DNA of 17,704 nt from Anaerolineales bacterium. GTDB taxonomy: Bacteria > Chloroflexota > Anaerolineae > 4572-78 > J111. The translations under genes were made by a program, and so were the position numbers. Position 1 is the first letter of the stretch, and each line of letters begins with the position of its first letter. Below the pieces are notes generated by a model that was not told the origin of the DNA, did no database searches, and worked only from the letters and a program-made list of their open reading frames with translations. The stretch covers positions 1-17,704 of the forward strand of contig JAAUSP010000094.1 in assembly GCA_012032575.1 (NCBI GenBank), written 5' to 3'. Shown here piece by piece: positions 16,812-17,704 of this stretch.

Positions 16812-17704
16812 TTATTGTTGATCCATGCGCAGCCTGTAACCTGCCGTGTATTCTGTGCCCGTCAGACGTAATGTGTACTCTCCATCAGCTTCCGGGGTGA
16901 AGGGAATGGCAATCTTCCGGTGAGAACTGACTGCTCCAGGATGGTACTCTGCTGGTTTTGTTACCTCATTTGTCGTAGCATCCAGGATGGTCACTTGATA
17001 ACTCAAATATCCCTCCGGGACCTCAATCGTGAGCAATACTGACGTGTTCGCTATCCCTGCGAATTTATATTCATCAAAAGACCCAATCGCCAAAGTCCCT
17101 TCGTAATACTTGGCTACTTCTTCAATCTCTCTCACCGGCTGGCGAGTGTTTTTGTCGCCACTGATAAAGTCCATTCGTAGCCTGTAACTCGCCGTATACT
17201 CAGTTCCCTGCAAGCGCAAGGTGTACTCCCCATCCGCTTGTGGGGTAAAGGGGATAGCAATCTTCCGGTGAGAACTAACTGCTCCAGGGTGGTACTCTGT
17301 TGGTTTCGTCACCTCGTTTGCTGTGGCATCCAAGATGATTACTTGATAACTCAAATAACCTTCCGACACTTCTATCGTGAACAACATCGGCGTGTTTTCA
17401 AAACCAGCAAACTGGTAATCGTCGTATGAGCCGATAGCTAAAGCTCCCTCATAATACTTGGCTACCTCTTCAATCTGGCGCACTGGTTGGCGAGTGTTTT
17501 CATCACCGCTGATAAAGTCCATACGTAAACTGTAGCTTGCTGTATATTCTACCCCCTCCAAGCGCAGAGTGTACTCCTCATCAGCTTTTGGGGTGAAAGG
17601 AATGGCAATCTTCCGGTGGGAACTGACGGCCCCAGGGTGGTATTCTGCCGGTTTCGTTACTTCGTTTGCCGTAGCATCCAAGATTGTTACTTGATAACTC
17701 AAAT
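16812..17704 (-). CDS. Repeat protein with PPC-like beta domains, C-terminal part (5' end outside window)
   Basis: The frame is open to the window edge and the gene begins beyond it; the first in-frame TTG codon is an internal leucine, so no start is in view. About 297 residues are seen: a partial and two full copies of a 116-residue repeat, ending YRLRMDQQ. Each unit runs EEVAKYYEGxLAIGSxDxYxFAG, then a strand-rich middle, HPGAVSSHRKIAIPFTP and DGEYTLRLxGTEYTASYRLRMD. The pattern of 'G..D.Y.F', a later 'F.....GEYTLRL' and final 'Y.LRM' resembles bacterial pre-peptidase C-terminal (PPC) domains, which are usually on secreted or surface proteins. The two complete copies are identical at 98 of 116 residues. 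The true function depends on the missing N-terminal part. No terminator is visible after the stop. Confidence 0.75.
   Translation of the reverse strand, partial: LSYQVTILDATANEVTKPAEYHPGAVSSHRKIAIPFTPKADEEYTLRLEGVEYTASYSLRMDFISGDENTRQPVRQIEEVAKYYEGALAIGSYDDYQFAGFENTPMLFTIEVSEGYLSYQVIILDATANEVTKPTEYHPGAVSSHRKIAIPFTPQADGEYTLRLQGTEYTASYRLRMDFISGDKNTRQPVREIEEVAKYYEGTLAIGSFDEYKFAGIANTSVLLTIEVPEGYLSYQVTILDATTNEVTKPAEYHPGAVSSHRKIAIPFTPEADGEYTLRLTGTEYTAGYRLRMDQQ
16821..17704 (-). repeat. in-frame 348-bp tandem repeat within the PPC-like gene
   Basis: Period 348 bp (116 codons): copies at 16821-17168 and 17169-17516, and a partial one from 17517 to the window edge. The copies are close to identical in the stretch encoding SSHRKIAIPFTP. 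More copies probably lie outside the window. Confidence 0.9.

Overview
The window is a piece of bacterial chromosome. It most resembles an environmental or metagenome-assembled Chloroflexota (Anaerolineae-like) genome. That assignment is an inference from gene content, the large ligase/TPR fusion and the dispersed palindromic repeats; no rRNA or marker gene is present to prove it.

Positions 1-12340 (+ strand) are one surface-polysaccharide cluster with tightly packed genes: the C-terminal part of a SAM methyltransferase, a GT4 glycosyltransferase, a GT2 glycosyltransferase, an AsnB-type glutamine amidotransferase, a second GT4, a WbuB-like GT4, a very large O-antigen ligase/polymerase-like membrane protein with a C-terminal TPR domain, and a nucleotide-sugar 6-dehydrogenase. 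Together they could make an activated uronic acid, amidate it, assemble a repeat unit on a lipid carrier, and polymerise or transfer the glycan. Chloroflexota are usually considered to lack classical LPS, so the product may be an exopolysaccharide, wall glycopolymer or glycoprotein glycan rather than O-antigen.

Positions 12481-12966 (+) hold a stand-alone cyclophilin with a strong ribosome binding site. It converges on a minus-strand pair, sthA (soluble transhydrogenase family, 13867-15255) and a btpA-family gene (13077-13874), whose ends overlap by 8 bases. Palindromic dispersed repeats lie on both sides of this pair.

Positions 15630-16407 (+) are an antitoxin/PIN-toxin pair of VapBC type. 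It is followed by about 5.5 copies of a 41-42 bp tandem repeat and then a decayed second copy of the same toxin-antitoxin module. The right edge (16812-17704, minus) is the C-terminal part of a protein built from near-identical 116-residue repeats resembling pre-peptidase C-terminal (PPC) domains.

A striking general feature is that five genes (GT2, asnB, second GT4, ligase/TPR, antitoxin) are interrupted by seven small indels or stops. Most sit at short homopolymer runs, while the conserved sequence continues intact in another frame or past the stop. This looks more like uncorrected sequencing or assembly error than real decay, so these genes are described here as their reconstructed full-length products.
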